From assembly GCA_026413255.1 (NCBI GenBank), contig JAOCZO010000034.1:24342-88341 (forward strand): a stretch of 64,000 bases of DNA, read 5' to 3'. A model generated the notes under the pieces. That model had not been told where the DNA came from and ran no database searches. It saw only the letters and a list, made by a program, of their open reading frames with translations. This DNA is from Fereydounia khargensis. Lineage: Eukaryota; Basidiomycota; Ustilaginomycetes; Urocystidales; Fereydouniaceae. Positions 1-12,155 of this stretch are shown piece by piece. Every line of letters begins with the position of its first letter. The stretch's first letter is position 1. A program made the translations under genes and the position numbers.

Positions 1-459
1 GACAATCCCGTAGATCCGTTGCGCGGGCATGTTGAAATGGACTGGACTGCAACGACAAGTGAGTCTTGAGTAGCGGCGCAAAGAAAGGTGGAAAAAATGT
101 CAGATAGAGAGAAACAAAGTCGCGGTCGCGGTCGCATTGCGGATGTTTGATTATGTAATCATGACTAAGCGCGACTCGCAACTACCGTACGGTATCACGA
201 CGCGCTGTCTTGCTTGGTTGGCCCTTTGCTCAGCGCTCAGTCCGGCAGCGCTCAGTCAGGCAGGCAGGGCTCAGTCAGGGCTGGGATTGGGTCATGGGGA
301 CTGGGACCCTTCCTTGCCTCCTCTGCGCTGGGGACCCCCAAAAAAATGTGGAGCAGTGAGCACTGCGCAGCACCTCGGCATGTCGGCACCTCTCCTCCCT
401 CCCTTCTCTCCACTCAACCAACACCAACACGCAAGCACAAGCATGGCGATACCATCATT
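1..459. other. Left-edge non-coding region, probable promoter and 5' leader of TFC3
   Basis: No gene is supported here. The stretch holds short direct repeats of the type GCTCAGTCAGG at about 230-285 and a run of six A at 341-346. An ATG at 346 is in frame with the downstream gene, so the leader could be shorter than drawn. I see no clear TATA box. Confidence 0.5.
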
Positions 460-3400
460 ATGATCGGCGAGCTCATACGCTACTGCATCCAGCAGATTGG
501 CTACGACGGAGAGGCCGGCACCGAAGTCGACCGTCTCCACGTCTTTATCACCGACTTTCACCACCACCAATCCCGCCATCATGCTGCCCCTCCCCAGCTC
601 ATCGACGACGCCTACCGCGCCTTTGTCTTTCGCCACCTCATGGCCCACCCCCATGTCCACGTCGGCAGCCATGTACCCGGCATCCTTCCCGACCAGTCTG
701 CAGGCCGTAGCTCCATCACCCGTCGCAAGGAACGAGGAGGAAAGGGCTCCAAGAGCGAGCACGTCACCGCCCCCGCTCTCGAGTACGACTGGGTCAACAT
801 CCTACCTCCACCCCACCCACATGCACACCACACCGACCTCACCCACCTCCAGTCCCTCTACGGCCAAGACCTCCGCATCGTCCTCTCCCCCCACATTACC
901 CGCAAGATGCTCATCGGCAGCACCGACGTCAACCTCACAGCCCCGGCTTACAAGTGTCTCCAGCTCGTCTGCCGCGCACGTGAGAATGCCATCAAGAGCA
1001 TTCATCTCGGCGAAAAGATGCGCTACGACCAGAAGACCATCTTCTACATTGCCAAGAAACTCATCGACGCCGGTCTCATCGCAAAGATCAAGGCGCCCGA
1101 AACAGGCACCCAGGCAAGCTTCTTTGTCGCCCACACCTTCCTCCACAAGTGTCCCCTCTATCTCCGCCAGCTCCATGCCGAGTCATCTTCCGACCCCACA
1201 AGCAGCAGCAGCAGTAGTAGTACTACTGCGACCGGTGCCTCGCACACTGCCACCAGCGCTCGTGTGCTCGATGATGACGCGGACGCGGACGACGATGCAG
1301 ACCCAGATGCAGACGAATCGCAGCATCCAATAGGCATGGACGCCCCCACGGTCACCATTGAAGAGCAGCAAGGCATCGAGGACAGTGATGATCCGCAGTA
1401 TGGCCGCTTCGAGCTGCTTTCCGACGACGATACCGCCGTCTGGCTCAACAGTCGCACTGACCTCGTCCGCCTCCGCATCTATACCCTATGTGCCGCCAAC
1501 TCAGCCCAGGTCGTCCTCCGCGAGAGGCTTCTCAACCGCATCAAACTCCAATCGAATCAACAGCGCTTCAGGAGATCTTTCAAAACTATCCTAGAAAAGA
1601 TGGTCATCAATGGCCAGATGCAAGTCGTCAACCTACTCATGTCCTCGACCAACAAGCTTGACCAGATCTCCAAGAAGGGCCTTCGTATCACCGAGAGTGG
1701 TCTTGCAGAGATGCAGGCCCTCCAATCTGGTCAGCCTGTCGATCCCCACCAGCAAGAGCGTTCTGCCTTGCTACAGCGCAAAAACGCTGCTCTCCAACGC
1801 GAGCTGCGTTTCCAGCAGCCCAACTTTATCCGAGAGCTCACGCTCGAACGGCGCACCCACGAGCTGATTGCCGATGCTGGCACAACTGGAATGACCCTCC
1901 GTCAGCTCGAAAACGCTCTCCACGCTACTGGCAACGCCAAGCGCACACTCGAGCAGATTGTACTCCGATCTGAGGAGGCCTCTGGTGAACCCACGCTCGC
2001 CGACATGCGCGTCAGGCAGTTCCACGAGTACAAGGGGCGCGAGCGACGCATCCGTATGTACAGCCAGCACGCATGGACCCTCCAGGCTGCCAACGAGGGC
2101 TTTCTCGATGACGCGGAGAAGGACGCGCTTGCACAAGCAGGCCGCTTGCCCACTTTCGACCCGCTCTCCTTCTACTCTGACGCTGCCGATGCCAAAGCCA
2201 AGCTGCTCCGCGCCTTTCCAGACATCAACGCCGAAAAGGACGTGTTTGCGACTCCCGGCCCATCAGGATCTCGCCCACAGCCCTCTGTATCGGGCAAGAA
2301 GCGTGGCCGACCTCCCGGCTCCAAAAACAAGAAGACCCTTCTCGCCGAAAAAGCTTCAGAGTCGGCTGGCAGAAATAGCGTGGGTCCAGCGGACGACGAG
2401 CCGGACACACCCGCGCAAAGTGCGGCCAAGCGTCGTAGGATCAACCTCGAACGGGGTCCCAGCCTTGGCCTTGACGACAACCCGCGGCCTTTGCGATCCT
2501 CTCGACTGCGCTCAGCCGCCCTTCCAGAGCCCACTCCTGAAGATCGGCAACCTATGGCTGCGTCTTCGGTCGAGGCCGGGGAAACCCCTCAAGGAACGGA
2601 TTCACCCAGTGCCACTGAAGCGCCAGCGCCGAGTCTTCCTGCCGATCTTGCAGTATCCACGCCGATCAAAGTTGCGATCCAGAAGCAGGGCGAGATCAAA
2701 CCTTCGCCCTTGGCGACGCCAGACCGAACCCCTCGTACTAACGTCACCATCGTCAGGAGTACCAACGCACTTGTACAATGCATTCAGGAAGCGGGCAGCA
2801 TTATCGACTCTCTGTCTATCCCAAGAGAACTTGATGCTTTCGTTGAACGAAGCAAATTCGATACCCAGGTTGTCAACCTCCGAGAAAAGCGAGTACGTGA
2901 TAGGGCCATCAACCGTGCAATTGACCAGGGCCTGCTACGCAGGACCTTTGTGCGCATGGAGACCCCTGATTCGCACCCACAACGCACCATCGTCTTCTTG
3001 CCAGACACAGATCCTGCCTTGGTGCAAAAGTTTTGCGATGATGTACGCCAAGGTGCGGGTGGATGGCGCCGCCCGACCGACTCGATCTCCATCCTATCCT
3101 CGACCACTGGTCAGGTCGCGCTCCAGAGCAGCGATGTCGGCACGATGCACCTATTCCGACCATGGAAACAGGACACGAAGCTGGACATGGCAGCCTTTGA
3201 AGCTGACGCTGAGCTCTTTGACTCGATGCGGGCCGCTTTCCTCATCCAGGAGGAGCCAAAGAAGCAGCACTTTGGCTACCCTCCAGGCGCAGCCACTCGG
3301 CTCAAGATCTTCCACCTGGCCTGCATCAACCTTGCCGCGCAACAGGCTCATGCCGAGTCTCCCTCCGCGACTGTGGACATTAGCTACTTTTGGACCGAAG

Positions 3401-6355
3401 CTGCTCTCGATCTCTTCCTGGCCCTCTATCCGGTGCGTGGAGCACCACAAGCGGTGGAGCAGGCTTACCACAACCCCACATTACGTAGCTTGCCCCTGTC
3501 GCAGCAAGATGAGGCAGTCCGGAGTGAACTTGGAATCGGCGCAGATGAGAAGATTGGAGCATCGTTGGAAGTCAAGACCACCATCTCGAGCTTTGCTGAG
3601 CAACTCGGCTCCATGCGTATCCTGCAGCTTTCTCAAGAACAACCGACATCGTCATCGCAACGTACGCTCTGGAATCTACCGGAATACGTCCCAGTGTATC
3701 ACTGGAGCGCAAAGGGGGAAACAAAGACCCGTATTCAGACCTGCGAGGTGGGGCTTTCGACCGAGCACGCCCTCGAGTTTTGGAGCAAAACTCAGTCGCT
3801 CTGTCTGGCCAGTGCCGCTTTCAATCCAGTGATCCAGGAAGCAGACGAAGAGTCTGCTGAGTTTGCGAGTCTAAAAGCATCACGGTCACTAGTCGCTTCG
3901 ATCTGCCTCAAAAAGGCTTGGCGACATAACTTTCCGTTGCGGCCCACACAGCAGAGCTTTCTGGCTCGCTTTCTGGTCCCCGGTCAAGATCCACCGGCCA
4001 ATGACGATAAGCTCGTCAACCTTGCCTCCCGTATCTGTCTGGCCCCGACCCGTGTCGTCAAGCGCTTTTGGAGGGAGAGGGCCGAGATAGATGCCAACGG
4101 CACTGCCACCCGCCGTGTGCATGTCGGCTGGCCAATTGAGATCCAAGGTATCGAGCTCAGGAGTGCTGAAGTGCGCATCGAACGTGTCCGTACGATTTCC
4201 CGCCAGCGCGACGGTAGGCGCACGACGCTACAAAAGGCCCGTGAGCTCCGCCTCAAGCGCTCGCAGGGCTTTGACAACATGCTCCTTGAGGCCCTGGATA
4301 CCCATCCAGCTGCCGCCGTGCTTCGAGACAAGATCGAACGGGCTCTGAAGAGTATTCGCAAGCGCTACGTCGATCTTGATCCAGGCTTTGGTGTTGATGA
4401 GACGCGCCGCGCCATCATACGCATCGTCAGCAGCGCCGCTGGTGAAAAGCCCAAGTTCCATCACCTCAAGCCCCCAGCAGACACTGTCACAGCTGCAGAG
4501 AATGGGGAGCGTGAGGTGTCTGAGGTGCCGTCGAAGAACGGGGCCCAGCGTCGACCTGCTGCGACGGCGGCAACACGAGAGCGTCGGAAGCGGTCATCGC
4601 GTCGCTCGACTGTCTCGACCAACTTTTGGACGCCGCAGAAGAACGAGCTGCTCCGTGATGCCGCGGTCATCCTGCGTGCGCGTGACCGTGCGCGCGGCAG
4701 AACGGACTGGACTGCGCTGCTCCAGGTGCTCGACTCGAGCGACCAGACCAAGGCGCGCGGATTCGTGCTGTCCCAGTGGCGCCAGCAGTTTGCGCGCATG
4801 CGCGACGTGTACGGAGAGGAAGGGTACCTGAATGCCTTGGAGCGCAAGTGGGTGGCTGTACACCACGATGCACGATCCCGTGGCCTCCTGGACGATCCCA
4901 AATTTCCCTCGGCAACCGATTTTGACCTCCGCCAACAGATCGAGTACCTCCGTACCCACGTGGATAAAGACGAGGTACAGGCGTCGCTGGAGCGCGCATC
5001 GGACCAGGCCATGCTGCCTCTCGTACTCGAGGGCAGTGACTTTACCTCCGACTGGGTGGACGAGTACCCGGTCCCAGCTGCCGAAAGCAAATGGGACCCG
5101 TTCTTTAGTCTGGACGGTGGCCATGTGACGCGTCGATTCGAGATGCTGCTGTCCGCTCCGCTCACCGTTGACGTGGTGTCAGCGCCCTCGCCGCCAGTTA
5201 ACGAGGAGGAGCAGATTCGACGGTCGCTGGCCGAGAGCGCGGTCAAGATGGTGATCATGACGAGCAACGACCAGACGAGTGAAGAAGCCATGTCGGCGTT
5301 CTGCGAACAGAACGACGTCGCTGAGATCGAGGCGGCCGTCGTGCGTCTGATTGAGAACAAAACGATCCGGCCCATCTCGGCCGAAGTCACGCAGCGTCGC
5401 AAGCCGGGCACCAACTTTGTCTTTACGGACGAGTACGCCAAGGTGCTCGATCTGAATCTCAAGGCTGCTTCGGGGCCGGCGTCGGCAGAAGCAGCCATGC
5501 AGCGGTCTCTAGCTGCTATGGATGCCAAGATTGCAGCGGCGGGTGGTGAGGGTGCGCCACCGTCGCTATTTGTGGAGCCAGTGACGACGGACGGCGAAGC
5601 GGCGGCGCTGGTCACGCTGATCAGCGAGGGACTGATGCACGCCGAGTTGGATACCGCGCCGTTCGCCAACCTACGCGCGCACCACGCCTTCAATGCGCGC
5701 ATACTCAACGACGAGGAGATCGAGACGATCCTAGCCGTGTCCATTACACCTGCGGGGCTCGATGCCGCGCGTGCGGCCTCCATTGCGGTTCCGGACCCAC
5801 CTGTCTTGTCCATCGCCACGGACACGGACGCGCATCTGCGGCCGGAGCTGGACCAAGCCGGTGTTGCAGGACTCCCCGCGGCCCACTTTGTAAGTCGTGC
5901 CCTCGTTTTCCCCCTGAGCGCAGATGCAGTGCTGACCGAGTGCGCAGAGCCTGGACGAGATCGAGGCGCTCGTATACAGGAGCCGGGCGCCCGCGTTCCT
6001 CACAGGCACGCACGAGCTGCGCATCGTCTCGGCCCGCTTCTTGAACCACCACAGCGTGTTGACTCAGCCCGAGGCGAGGTGTCTCCCGCGCGCCTGGATC
6101 GACATGCACAACCGCCTCCTCCCGCACGTGTGGGAGCGCGCACTCGACACGGTCGCACACCTCGCCCTCTCCCGCCCCGGTATCTCGTTCACCACCCTGC
6201 ACGCCCGCCTCGCCCCCGCCCTCTCGGCTGCGGAAACACTCGACCTTGTCCACACGCTCTGCCTCACGGCCAAGTTTGAACTGCGCCCGGATCGCCGCGC
6301 ACTCTGTACCATACATCCCACCAGTCGCATCTGGTCGGGCTTCCATGTACTCTAA
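460..6355 (+). CDS. TFC3: Transcription factor IIIC large subunit, B-block-binding (Tfc3/tau138-like)
   Basis: Largest TFIIIC subunit, which contacts the B block of tRNA promoters and helps load TFIIIB for RNA polymerase III in the nucleus. Two exons, 460-5889 and 5948-6355, joined by a 58 bp GT-AG intron, give 1945 residues, between yeast Tfc3 and human TFIIIC220 in size. The start was chosen because the protein then opens with the family-like helix MIGELIRYCIQQIG; an in-frame ATG at 346 is the alternative. The B-block winged-helix segment lies around residues 160-210 (HLGEKMRYDQ, then IAKKLIDAGLI). An AT-hook-like motif KRGRPPGSK sits near residue 613. A Myb/SANT-like patch starting FWTPQKNELL lies near residue 1387. 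Acid and Ser runs around residues 245-290 are low complexity. The 3' end converges on the F-box gene with 30 bp between stop codons. Family assignment is firm; the N terminus is less so. Confidence 0.85.
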
Positions 6356-6385
6356 TCATTGTCCAATTTCATCCCGCTTTTTTCT

Positions 6386-9112
6386 TTACTTGTGGGTTTG
6401 GCGCGACTGCTCTTCCGCAAGCGAGAGTTCGATTGCAAAGCGGAGGTCGTCGTCCTCTGTGTTGGGGCGCAGAGAGGGAGATACGCTCCGTGCCCCTGTG
6501 GGCTGAGAGGGCGCAGATGCCGGTGAAGGAGACGGCCAGTCCTGGATCGAGGAGGAGGGGGAGAAGGACAGGTGCGCAAATGCATCCTGGGCTTGGCGTG
6601 CCTCCGGATCCGCGGCTTCGTCCTTGCTCAGCATGAGGGCGTACTCGAACGCCTCGGCCTCGGTCAGGTCGCCGAGCTCAAAGTCGCGCGTCTGCGCGCG
6701 CAGCCGCGCGTGTTCGGCCTGCCTCTCTTCCCGCTCGCGCGCCAGCTCCGCCTGGCTGTCCAGCAGGTCTGCATGCATCTGGTGCTTGGTCTCGCTCATC
6801 CGCGGGCCCCGCTTACCCTTACTCCCAGCCCCAGCCCCGGACCCGCCTTTACGCCGGAGCAGAGGCTCAGCGCGGAACGCGAGCACCTGCGGACCGACAG
6901 AGGCCACGAGGCACTCGTGGTCCGCGATTATCTGCGTCACGCGGTACCGCGACTCACTCAGCTCGCCCGTCGCCAGCATGCGCGCGGCGAGCCGCGTGGC
7001 CGCGCGGTCGTTGATCACCCGCACCACGTCGCCAGATAGCGCGCACAGCACCTTGATTGCGCCGTCAGACGTGCCGGCGATAATGTGGAGCATGGTGATC
7101 TCCAGCGCCGTAATCGCGGCCGTGTGGGCGTGCAGCACAACCGACGGCTGCACCTGCATCGAGACCGAGGCCGTGGCGGGTTGCCCCCACCGCCCCTGCC
7201 AGTCTGCTCCGTCTGACGCGACACCCTCGGCTTCCCAGTCAAACAGGTAGATGGATCCCGTCGCCGTGCCGATGCATACAAACTTGCGCTCCGGGTACTG
7301 CCCGGGCCCCGTGAGCTGGTGCAGCGATGGCCCGAGAACAAGAGCGGGCACAGAGTCGCGCCAAGCCGTGCCGGACATGATGGGTGAGCGCGCGAGCGGG
7401 CTCGGCCCCGTCGAACGGTGCTGCGGCTGCCGTGGCTCAAAGTCGGGCCGGATCGCTGTGATCTCGTCCACTATCGGTGCGCCAAACACCGTGGTGACCA
7501 CGGGCGCGGGCGCCACAGCTGCCTCGTCTCGCTGGATCGTGTGGCGCACAAAGACGCGCGCGCCAGAGTGGAGTGCGAGCACCGAGAACGTCGGCGCAGC
7601 AGGGCTCGCGTCGATCCGGAGGTGGCTCAGAGCAGTCTCTGAGCCGGTGCCGGCGGGCAGCTCGATCGTCTCGCAGCGAACGCTCTTGACCAGGTCGACG
7701 AACTGCCGCTGCGCCTGTATCAGATCTGGGCTTGGCTCCTTATCTGGCTCGTGGTTCTGCAGCATTTCAGGATCAGTCGCTTCTGCGGGTACGGCTAGCA
7801 TGTCTGCAATCGCAATGTTGTGCCACACGAATACCTTGCCGGATGCCGTGCCAGCTGCAATGATGCCGGCGCGTGCGTCGTAGTCAACGACACATATGGG
7901 TGAGGCGACTTGCGCCTGGTTAGATCCGGCTGCGGCTGATGCAGTCTGGCTGGCGTTCGGGGCTGGTGCGGTGGAAGTGGAGGCGACCCAGAGAGGTAAC
8001 GCACGGAGCGAGCTCCAGAGGCGCACTGTCCCGTCGTGGCCCACGGTGACGAACGTAGTAGCCACGTCGCCAAGCGATGCCAGCTGCTGTCGAAGGCGGT
8101 CAGGGCTCCTTCCTGGGCCGTGGACACTGTTGTGGTCGCTTGAGAAGGGCAGCGCAATGCCGAGGACCGGGCCAGCGTGGCTGCCGCGTGGAGAGAACTT
8201 GTGACTCTTGATTGCACCACGCGGGTTGGATCCCTGACGTGAAAGTGTGGTGAGACTGATCTCGCCAGAGCGGAAGCCCCAGGCAAGCATGCTCGCGTCC
8301 GCACCCATGGCCAGTGCTGTGACATGCGGACTGAACTCTAGGTTCGGGTTGCCGTTGCCAGCACCGTTTGCCGTCCCCTCGGCGTCCAGGTAGCCCTTCA
8401 CTACCTTGCCTGTGAATGGATTAGAGCGGGATGCGACGCCGTAGAACTCAGATGCGGAGATCATAAACGTATGCTGCTTGGAAATGGAGATCTGATCGAT
8501 GACAGCCAGCTTGGGGTTTGACAGCGTTGTTGGTGCGCGTGACTTGCGCCATCGTCGGAGGAGCTCGGAACGCTGCTGGAACTCGGACTTCCAAGATGCC
8601 GGGCTGAGTCGACGGAATGAAGGCACGGCATGTGAGGACGAGTGTCCGGGATCAGCGGCCTCAAGGCTGTAGAAGGTGGCAAAGGCAGCGCGCCACGTAG
8701 CATCGTCGCGTGCAACGCGGGCCCAGGGATGGCAAACGGCCGCAGCACGGGCAAGGGACACGGGGTCCAGGAAGGAGAAGACGCGCACGAGTATCTCCGG
8801 AGCGAGCTCAGATGCGAGCAATCCTGCAGTGATAGGCTCGTCATCATCGGTATCTGGATCCTGTAGCTGGACATTGGGGTCGGTGAGGCGTATCACGGTG
8901 CTGGTGTTTGGTTGGTCGTCGGTTGCCCGTTGCTTGCCCCACGCCTTGCTTGCTGGGGAGATACTACCGAGCGCGCCGCCGGTGGAAGCATCGGGGCCGG
9001 GATCGCGTTGTGTGTCATTGTGGATGGAGGCGCTGGATACAGGCGAGGTGTGGGCTTGTTCTTCAATTCTATTGATGTTCTGCGAGGAGCTGGGGCTGTC
9101 TTCGACTGACAT
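6386..9112 (-). CDS. F-box/WD40 protein with C-terminal UIMs (Ufo1-like)
   Basis: Probable substrate receptor of an SCF ubiquitin ligase: the F-box binds Skp1, the WD40 propeller binds substrate, and the ubiquitin-interacting motifs bind ubiquitin or shuttle factors. One uninterrupted 908-codon exon. The F-box is at about residues 99-145 (ELAPEILVRVFSFLDP, then a Trp-containing helix). WD40-type blades follow (VTVGHDGTVRLWSS; IIAAGTASGKVFVW; IIAGTSDGAIKVL). A basic patch, a helical Glu/Arg stretch and two UIMs close the protein (EAFEYALMLS and DLRFAIELS). The same domain order, F-box, WD40, UIMs, occurs in yeast Ufo1, a receptor for Ho endonuclease. Orthology is inferred from architecture alone, so I give no symbol. 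The start ATG is the first in frame. Confidence 0.78.
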   Translation of the reverse strand: MSVEDSPSSSQNINRIEEQAHTSPVSSASIHNDTQRDPGPDASTGGALGSISPASKAWGKQRATDDQPNTSTVIRLTDPNVQLQDPDTDDDEPITAGLLASELAPEILVRVFSFLDPVSLARAAAVCHPWARVARDDATWRAAFATFYSLEAADPGHSSSHAVPSFRRLSPASWKSEFQQRSELLRRWRKSRAPTTLSNPKLAVIDQISISKQHTFMISASEFYGVASRSNPFTGKVVKGYLDAEGTANGAGNGNPNLEFSPHVTALAMGADASMLAWGFRSGEISLTTLSRQGSNPRGAIKSHKFSPRGSHAGPVLGIALPFSSDHNSVHGPGRSPDRLRQQLASLGDVATTFVTVGHDGTVRLWSSLRALPLWVASTSTAPAPNASQTASAAAGSNQAQVASPICVVDYDARAGIIAAGTASGKVFVWHNIAIADMLAVPAEATDPEMLQNHEPDKEPSPDLIQAQRQFVDLVKSVRCETIELPAGTGSETALSHLRIDASPAAPTFSVLALHSGARVFVRHTIQRDEAAVAPAPVVTTVFGAPIVDEITAIRPDFEPRQPQHRSTGPSPLARSPIMSGTAWRDSVPALVLGPSLHQLTGPGQYPERKFVCIGTATGSIYLFDWEAEGVASDGADWQGRWGQPATASVSMQVQPSVVLHAHTAAITALEITMLHIIAGTSDGAIKVLCALSGDVVRVINDRAATRLAARMLATGELSESRYRVTQIIADHECLVASVGPQVLAFRAEPLLRRKGGSGAGAGSKGKRGPRMSETKHQMHADLLDSQAELAREREERQAEHARLRAQTRDFELGDLTEAEAFEYALMLSKDEAADPEARQAQDAFAHLSFSPSSSIQDWPSPSPASAPSQPTGARSVSPSLRPNTEDDDLRFAIELSLAEEQSRQTHK

Positions 9113-10314
9113 AAACGGGTGTGGAGGAGGGAACAGTAGGGTGGTGCAGGTGAAGACGACGAGCGTGGCGTCGCTTTGTGTCAGACAGATGGGTTAGTTG
9201 GTCGAGTATCCCGCAACGGCAGGTTGGAGCCAGAGGCGGAGAGAGGTATGGTGTTGGTTGAAGGGGAAGGCGCAGCTACAAAGTGACGACTGAGCATCCA
9301 GAGTTGGTTGCAGCCAGCCTGCAGATCGCGACGCGTCCTGTCAGCATCAGCATTTGTAACAACGGGTGGAAAGCGCACCAGCCACCCCCATTTCTCAGCT
9401 GGATCCGAATCACCGATGTAGAGCTGATCGGGATGTGGAGGTCACCCTGTCAGCCAGACCTTCAGCCTTGGCCTACTGACGTCGCTACCAAGGATGTCAC
9501 CGTCCATATCGTCGCCAGCAAACACACTGTGCTCGCACCTGCAGCCCGGAGAGCCCCACGCTTCAGCCAAGCTCTATTTTTAGTTCCCATCCCGGTGAGA
9601 GGAGAATCGTGCGGGCGTACCAAGCTAGCCTTCTACCTTACACCGAGGATCAGTCATCAATCCTCAAAAAAACACACCCAATCGTCGCTCGTCCGTGAAT
9701 GACGACGAGAAAATGGGTAGAAAATTGTACAGATGACACATGTACTTTAACAACAGCAGAGACACACGAACACACTCTAATGTCTACGCGAAGGAGGGAA
9801 GAGCGCAAAAAGCGAAGCGACTGTATCGTGAATATCGAAAGTAGAGGACACCTTGAAGCTCTATTGGGCCGACGTGCTCTAGCTAGGTGCAGCGCATCTC
9901 ACCAGGAGCGGCCGTGACTGTACTGGAATGCGGCAGGGTAGAGCCCAAGAGATACAGTATGTCCACCACGAATGCATGTCTTTGCGTCGCCAAAGATCGT
10001 CGTTGAACGACAGGTAGACGAGCGAGGGCATGGTCCCGACGCGTCCCGGATCCGAACCGAGCTCGGCCGAGTAGTCACGTGTTCCATATAGATAGAAGGA
10101 AATCAAAAGTCCCTACTCGGATCCGATTTTGGGCGAATGAGGGCTGAAAGAAGAAACCCCATGGCAGATTGCCCAGAAGTGGATCGCAAGAGGGCCTCTA
10201 GGCGCTGGGGCACGGGAGAAGGGAAATGCGATACCGGGGCCGCCCAGTCACAGCCTTGCTACAGCGTCACCGTCAAGCTACCACCACCAGCCCATCAACA
10301 CCCATATCACCATC
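9113..10314. promoter_or_regulatory. Bidirectional promoter region between the F-box gene and eL28
   Basis: About 1.2 kb separates two divergent start codons, so both promoters should lie here. Open frames of up to 139 codons occur but have no recognisable domains and overlap each other on both strands. No transposon ends or strong TATA box were seen. The stretch just before the eL28 ATG is pyrimidine- and CCACC-rich, as expected of a leader. Confidence 0.5.
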
Positions 10315-11630
10315 ATGTCCGCCGAACTCCAGTGGCTCCTCGTCAGGAACTCGTCCAGCTTCATCGTGAAGCAGAAGGGCATTGGCCGCATCTTCTCCCG
10401 CGAGCCCAAGAACCTCGTCCAGCTCCACAGCGAGAAGGTAAGAAATGCAATAATTGCCAACACCGAACCGTTCCGTCCAGCACGCCAGCATCCGTCCCCA
10501 GCCCATGCCCGGCCCAGATTTGTCAACCTTTGGTTTCACGAACCGACAGCAGCACCGACTCGGAGGATGGGAATCGGAGGGGGACAAAGCTGCGCGGAGG
10601 CAGAATAATGAAAAAAAGTGGGGTTGGAACCACGTAATGCTCTGATACGCAATCATACAGCCGGAGTTCCTCCCCTGGGTCAACGTATCAGCAGAGGGCA
10701 GACTCATGGGTAGACGATGGTGGGATATTGGTCGATCAAATCAACTTCCGACAAGTAGGATTACGTTGGGCCGATGCTGTGCGCTCCTAGCTATGATGAA
10801 CGGACGCCGTATTCTGACTCGCACCCTCTCTCTCTTTCCCCGTCACAGTACTCGGCTCTTACCCAGAAGAAGGCCATCGGCGTTGAGGCTGCCCCCGGCG
10901 GCCGTGGTGTTGTCATCACCACCAAGAAGTCGAAGGCTGCCCCCGGTGCCATCAAGGCTACCCGCACCTCGACCGTCCTCAAGAAGGGTGGCTCGCGCCG
11001 TGCTGCCGGTGTTCTCGCCAACACCGCCTCGGGCTACCGATCGGATGTCACCAAGGGTGAGTAGATATGCCACGGATCCAAAGCGAAGTGAACCGGCAAT
11101 CTAGCGTCGGACCGACCTGCTTTCCGTTGGTTTGAGGCGGGAGGGAGGTGGAGAAGAAGGGCAACGAGGAGGAGGATAGGACCCACCATGCATCGCGCTA
11201 GAACCCGCCGGATATTATCACAAGAAGGTCTGGGCGTAAAAGTGATGCTAGATCAAGCTGTTCCCGGCGCAAAAGAGACTTGCATTTCTTTTGGGTTGAT
11301 GTTCAGGGTTCTCCACCTGGACATCCGTCATCCGCAGTCGTTCGTCGGACATACTCTTCCTCCATTCTATCCCGGTCTCACCCGGTCAGAAAGGAAATTC
11401 GTCGATGCAGACGCTCGAGACGCCGGTCGTTTGCTTCGCTTTGGATCGCCGAGGGTTGAATCGTTCTCAGGCCGAATCGGTGACTGACTCACTGACTGCC
11501 TCCTGTCTACTTGTCTGCCATCACAGCTGCCGTTGCCCGTGCCTCGGCCATCCTCCGTGCCCAGCGCACCCGCAAGGCTCTCCCTGCCAAGAAGCCTCGC
11601 GGTGCCGCTGCCGTCCAGGCCTCTGCCTAA
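10315..11630 (+). CDS. RPL28: 60S ribosomal protein eL28
   Basis: Cytosolic large-subunit ribosomal protein of the eL28 family, which most animals, plants and fission yeast have and budding yeast lacks. Three exons, 10315-10437, 10849-11056 and 11527-11630, encode 144 residues. The N terminus MSAELQWLLVRNSSSF matches the family start. The middle exon carries IGVEAAPGGRGVVI, and the last exon carries the conserved RASAILRAQRTRKA helix before a basic tail. Splicing is phase 0 and then phase 1, and both junctions follow GT-AG. The two introns are 411 and 470 bp, much longer than the roughly 60-90 bp introns of most neighbours, a common feature of fungal ribosomal protein genes. I looked for a complete box C/D snoRNA in the introns and found none. 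Confidence 0.92.
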
Positions 11631-12142
11631 GCCTAGCGGGCACTTTGCATCGCCATCCCCTTCCCCCATGTACACTGTATGATTCCGAGTATGCGGTCTG
11701 GCGACCTCCATCTTAGCACGCACCCCCAAAATCTCAAACTATGAGAGAGCATTCTTGACTTTCCGTGCATGCATCGTGTTGTTTTACCTTAGTCGCCGGC
11801 TGTTCACAGACTTTCTTCCGATGGGCAGAGAGGATACAACACCGTTCTTGTTGGCGAGACGCGAATGGTCACGGAAACTGTCGCTCGGAAAGGCTCTGAC
11901 AGGTCCGTAAGTTGAACTCAGCCTTGTCGGAGGAACATAGAGGCGTATGTGAACACTAGAGGGTTTCGGGTGTCGGGCCAGGGCGTTTGTTGTCGGCGGC
12001 AATGTGGCCTGATTCACCCTTTTTTCTTTGCAAGGCTGGGACAGGTACGCAACGAAATCGGCATGTGTCTACTTAGCATGGGAAAGCATATGCGTAACCT
12101 TCCGAGGCCTCTGCAGTCAGAAACAATGCACGTACATAAGAG

Positions 12143-12155
12143 ACAGTACAGTACT
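12143..12155. repeat. TACAGTAC-type motif cluster 1
   Basis: Overlapping copies of ACAGTAC in a non-coding gap. It belongs to the dispersed family also seen at 12651, 12951, 13535, 21097, 23896, 39037, 39175, 51477 and 55484. Function unknown. Confidence 0.5.

Noticed and set aside
1958-3832. 624-codon plus-strand open frame inside TFC3
   Set aside because: Overlaps the TFIIIC frame, Ser/Arg-rich composition, no domain; a frame shadow.
4461-5825. 454-codon minus-strand open frame
   Set aside because: Antisense to TFC3 exon 1, no recognised domain; caused by GC-biased third positions.
10438-10848. Box C/D snoRNA in the first eL28 intron
   Set aside because: C-like box at 10794 and D-like box at 10814 are only 14 bases apart; no terminal stem or second box pair.
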